NCBI GenBank assembly: GCA_026003615.1
Contig: BPHQ01000001.1
Coordinates: 806,001 to 870,000, forward strand
DNA: 64,000 nucleotides
Direction of reading: 5' to 3'
From: Bellilinea sp.
GTDB taxonomy: Bacteria > Chloroflexota > Anaerolineae > Anaerolineales > Anaerolineaceae
Part shown: piece by piece, positions 60,823 through 64,000 of the stretch
Position numbering within the stretch: position 1 is the first letter of the stretch
Layout: each line of letters opens with the position of its first letter
Position numbers and translations under genes: made by a program
The notes under the pieces: model-generated
Databases searched by the model: none
What the model saw: the letters and a program-made list of their open reading frames with translations, nothing else
What the model was told of the DNA's origin: nothing

Positions 60823-62205
60823 TTAATTTACATCGCCATAATTGTAAAAGAAATGGATTAAAGTTTGAATCCCTTTGTACCATGTGGGGAGATGTAATTT
60901 TTCATTGGGGGCATGGATGTTGTCATCGGATAAACCAAAACCGGTCAGTACTGACTCTACACCCAGAATTCGCTGCATATTACCAACGACCGGGATACTA
61001 CCTCCCTCTCTTTTGTACAGGGGGGATTTGCCCCACACGGAAACAAAAGCATTGGCCAGTGCCTGAGTAGCAGGATGATGAATATCCGAGATCGAAGCAG
61101 CCCCATAGGACATCTGGATTAATTCCCAGCGGACGGTTTTAGGCGCTTTTTCCATGAGATATTGTTTGAGCTGATCAAACACAGCCGCGGGGTCTTGATC
61201 CGGCACCAAACGAGTGGAGATTTTTGCCATGGCCCACGAGGGAATGACGGTTTTTTGTCCCGGGCCGGTAAAACCAGAATAAATGCCGTTAACGTCTAAG
61301 GAAGGACGAGCTCCAATCCGTTCAACGGGAGTAAAACCCTTTTCTCCGTAAAGAGCGGGTACACCGGTTTGGCGCTTGTAATATTCTTCGTCCATTGGTA
61401 ATTTCGATAATTCGGCTCTTTCTTCATCGGAGAGGGGACGAACGCGCTCATAAAAACCGGGCAGAGTAATTCTCCCGTCTTGATCGTGCATACCGGCAAT
61501 AAGTTCACAAATGACCTGGGCGGGATTATGAATAATCCCTCCAAACAAACCGGAATGGAGATCATGCTCCGGGCCGTATACTCGCAATTCAAAGTAAGCC
61601 AGACCACGCAGGGCATAGGTGATGGTTGGCAAATCGGCTGCAATCATCCCGGAGTCGGGATTGAGGGCAACATCACATGCCAGTAATTCTTTGTGGCTTT
61701 CCATAAATGAACTCAAATTGGGCGATCCAATCTCCTCTTCACCTTCAATCATAAACTTTACATTCACCGGCATTTTGCCATTTTTTAAAATAGACTCAAC
61801 CGCAAAAATTGTGGCGGCCACCTGTCCCTTCATATCAGATGCCCCTCGCCCGTAGAGGTTTTCACCTCGTACGGTTGCTTCAAACGGAGGACTTTCCCAG
61901 AGATTATCCGGTTCAGAAGGCTGTACATCAAAGTGACCATATATCAAGACGGTCGGTGCATCTGGGCGGTCGGCACAGGGACATTCACCATAGACGACGG
62001 GATGACCCGCGGTTGGGAAAATCGTCACTTTGCTCAATCCAAGTTTATTTAACTTTTCGAAGATCCATTCGGCCGCTGCCTGAATATCGGCTTTTTTTTC
62101 GGGGTCGGTAGAAACGGATGGGATACGAACGAACGCTTTCAACTGATCTAAAAATGTTTCTTGCATTGAAACGGCGAATTCAAGTGCCTTTTGGCGGTTG
62201 TTCAT
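60823..62205 (-). CDS. M20 family dipeptidase
   Basis: VLIYGHFDVQPSEPDNLWESPPFEATVRGENLYGRGASDMKGQVAATIFA ... MIEGEEEIGSPNL. Confidence 0.95.
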   Translation of the reverse strand: MNNRQKALEFAVSMQETFLDQLKAFVRIPSVSTDPEKKADIQAAAEWIFEKLNKLGLSKVTIFPTAGHPVVYGECPCADRPDAPTVLIYGHFDVQPSEPDNLWESPPFEATVRGENLYGRGASDMKGQVAATIFAVESILKNGKMPVNVKFMIEGEEEIGSPNLSSFMESHKELLACDVALNPDSGMIAADLPTITYALRGLAYFELRVYGPEHDLHSGLFGGIIHNPAQVICELIAGMHDQDGRITLPGFYERVRPLSDEERAELSKLPMDEEYYKRQTGVPALYGEKGFTPVERIGARPSLDVNGIYSGFTGPGQKTVIPSWAMAKISTRLVPDQDPAAVFDQLKQYLMEKAPKTVRWELIQMSYGAASISDIHHPATQALANAFVSVWGKSPLYKREGGSIPVVGNMQRILGVESVLTGFGLSDDNIHAPNEKLHLPTWYKGIQTLIHFFYNYGDVN

Positions 62206-62269
62206 AAAAAATGCTCCTGACAGAAGATGGTTTGATTATATGATAAAAGTCATAATCCAGAAAGAATTA

Positions 62270-62297
62270 TTGATTCAAACGGAAATTCTGCTAAAAT
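62270..62297 (+). promoter_or_regulatory. sigma70-type promoter of the ssnA leader RNA
   Basis: TTGATT - 16 nt - TAAAAT. Confidence 0.6.
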
Positions 62298-62308
62298 AAA
62301 AAAGTAAA

Positions 62309-62503
62309 GGTTCGGTGGTCAGTTCAAGAAAATCTTGACTGGCGTCGGGTAAATCTGTTTAGCCCGTCGAAAAGTGCCGCCTTCCTCCTCCACCGATCCT
62401 ATGAAAAACTCCAATTTGCTATCTTTCTCAAAATCGAACAATGGCCGGTACCAATTCCGGTACAAATTCTAAACAAGCCGAAAGGGATTCCTTTCGGTTT
62501 TTT
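62309..62503 (+). ncRNA. Structured leader RNA/riboswitch candidate of unknown class
   Basis: Closing stem GGTTCGGTGG(62309-62318)/CCACCGATCC(62390-62399), internal hairpins 62320-62341 and 62343-62369, ends in an intrinsic terminator. Confidence 0.65.
62478..62503 (+). terminator. Intrinsic terminator upstream of ssnA
   Basis: CCGAAAGG-gatt-CCTTTCGG-TTTTTT. Confidence 0.92.
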
Positions 62504-62540
62504 AAATTTCATTCTCCTGATCCCAGAGAGTGAGGTGGAT

Positions 62541-63896
62541 ATGATTATCAAGAATGGCAAAATTATTACCTGGCAAAACCCCAATCAAATTTTGCACGAT
62601 AAGGCTTTGTTGATTGAAAATGGGGTGATTACGAAAATAGGTAGATTTGAAGACTTGAAACAAACCCATCCCATGGAAGTAGTGGTTGATGCTGCTGGTC
62701 AGTATGTAATGCCGGGCAATATTTGCGCACATACTCACTTTTATGGAGCATTTGCGCGGGGAATGGCGATTCCCGGCATGCCGGCGAAAGATTTCCCCGA
62801 GATTTTGGAAAAATTATGGTGGTCATTGGATAAATCGCTCAGTTTGGAGGATGTTCGCTATTCGGCTTTGGTGTGTCTTATAGATGCTATCAAGCATGGC
62901 ACAACAACCTTGATAGATCATCATGCTTCGCCGAGTGCCATCAGCGGATCGCTGGATGAGATTGCACAAGCCGTTGCTCAAAGCGGTGTGAGGGCTTCCT
63001 TATGTTATGAGGTAACCGATCGCGAGGGCGAGAAAGGCGCTGTTGAGGGCATTCGAGAGAATTTGCGGTTTATCGAACTGGTGCAGAGAAATAATCCTTT
63101 ACCCGGTAAGCTGGCAGCAATGTTTGGATTGCATGCCAGTTTGACTCTATCTGAAGATACCTTGAAAAAATGTCGTGAATCAGTCCCTGAGGATATCGGT
63201 TTTCATATTCACGTTGCTGAAGACCCGGCTGACCAATATGACAGTTTATACAAATGCGGCGAACGAGTAGTGGATAGACTTTACCGTCACGGTATTTTGG
63301 GTGAACGGAGTATTGCAGTACATGCGATCCACGTGGATGTTCGAGAAGTTGAGTTACTGGCAAAGACCAAAACTTGGGTTACCCATCAACCTCGTTCGAA
63401 TATGAACAATGCAGTAGGAATGGCTCAACCAGAGGGGATGTTGCGAGCTGGCGTAAGAGTGTGCTTGGGAAATGACGGCTTTTCGAACGCGATGTGGGAG
63501 GAATGGAAAACGGCTTATCTTGCGCATAAGTTGTGGAATCGCGATCCCCGCCGCATGCCGGCTACTGCTGTTGTCGAGATGGCTGTTTATAACAATCGTT
63601 CTCTTGCTGAGCAGCAATTTAATGTGGGCCCGCTGGGAATGGTCTGCGAAGGAGCGCAAGCCGACCTGATTTTTGTGGATTACCATCCTTTCACTGATTT
63701 GAATGAGGAAAATTTGCCCTGGCATATCATTTTCGGTTTTCATGAGAGCATGGTTACTTCAACAATGGTGGCGGGCGAGTTCCTGATGCGAAATCGTGAG
63801 CTGTTATCGTTGGATGAAGAAAAAATTGCATTTGAGGCTCGTCGCTATTCTGCTCAAACCTGGCAACGGTTTCAGAAACTCTTTCAAGTATCCTGA
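62541..63896 (+). CDS. ssnA: Putative aminohydrolase SsnA (amidohydrolase superfamily)
   Basis: MIIKNGKIITWQN ... DAAGQYVMPGNICAHTHFYGAFARGMAIPG ... CLGNDGFSNAMWEEWKTAYLAHKLWNRDPRRMPA ... HESMVTSTMVAGEFLMRNREL; RBS GAGGTGG. Confidence 0.85.
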   Translation: MIIKNGKIITWQNPNQILHDKALLIENGVITKIGRFEDLKQTHPMEVVVDAAGQYVMPGNICAHTHFYGAFARGMAIPGMPAKDFPEILEKLWWSLDKSLSLEDVRYSALVCLIDAIKHGTTTLIDHHASPSAISGSLDEIAQAVAQSGVRASLCYEVTDREGEKGAVEGIRENLRFIELVQRNNPLPGKLAAMFGLHASLTLSEDTLKKCRESVPEDIGFHIHVAEDPADQYDSLYKCGERVVDRLYRHGILGERSIAVHAIHVDVREVELLAKTKTWVTHQPRSNMNNAVGMAQPEGMLRAGVRVCLGNDGFSNAMWEEWKTAYLAHKLWNRDPRRMPATAVVEMAVYNNRSLAEQQFNVGPLGMVCEGAQADLIFVDYHPFTDLNEENLPWHIIFGFHESMVTSTMVAGEFLMRNRELLSLDEEKIAFEARRYSAQTWQRFQKLFQVS

Positions 63897-63920
63897 AAAA
63901 GTCCAAGGAGTAAAAAAGCA

Positions 63921-64000
63921 ATGTCGCCACAAAAAGCGTACACTATCGGAATCATTGGAGGTACTGGCAAAGAAGGGAAGGGGTTGGCCTACCGATGGGC
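63921..64000 (+). CDS. NADPH-dependent F420 reductase-like Rossmann protein (3' truncated by window edge)
   Basis: MSPQKAYTIGIIGGTGKEGKGLAYRW, NpdG-type GGTGxxGxGLA motif. Confidence 0.65.
   Translation, partial: MSPQKAYTIGIIGGTGKEGKGLAYRW

Noticed and set aside
62309-62503. Possibility that the ssnA leader is SRP RNA, 6S RNA, tRNA-Sec or a T-box
   Set aside because: Lacks the SRP apical GGAAGNNAGC motif on the plus strand, 6S terminal pairing, tRNA arms and the T-box AGGGUGGNACCGCG sequence.
1-64000. CRISPR arrays, prophage, IS elements, toxin-antitoxin pairs
   Set aside because: No regularly spaced repeats, transposase/integrase or phage structural genes, or TA-like small gene pairs were recognised in the translations.

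Overview
The window looks like ordinary chromosomal DNA from a Chloroflexi-like (Anaerolineae-type) bacterium; the lineage is inferred from gene content only. It is densely coding, with about 60 supported protein genes and two tRNAs: Asp-GTC (2145-2220, minus) and Arg-TCT (49132-49204, minus). I read several intrinsic terminators and near-consensus sigma70-type promoters directly. I saw no CRISPR array, prophage, IS element or rRNA. Recognisable genes include ndk, sigma factor rpoD, hppA, zwf, smpB, hutH, ccdA/tlpA, pgeF, yggS/yggT/yggU, moxR-DUF58, mogA, lon, hsp20, tpx, dgkA, ybeY, a pgpH-like HD hydrolase, yqeY, a comEA-like gene, ssnA and the start of an F420-reductase-like gene. The items most worth a second look are: (1) a promoter-driven, highly structured leader RNA with an intrinsic terminator upstream of ssnA (about 62292-62540), a riboswitch or ncRNA candidate I cannot assign to a known class; (2) a tandem A-B-A-B array of four large membrane proteins, translationally coupled to moxR-DUF58; (3) a PHP + AlbA/Schlafen-like fusion protein; (4) a membrane-anchored NACHT/HEAT NTPase; (5) a cysteine-less thioredoxin/glutaredoxin-like domain fused to DUF2085 in a ccdA/tlpA operon; (6) a TPR protein with many repeated PDWL-type motifs; and (7) a pair of uncharacterised proteins with winged-helix-like segments. 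All family names come from reading the translations; no database search was run.
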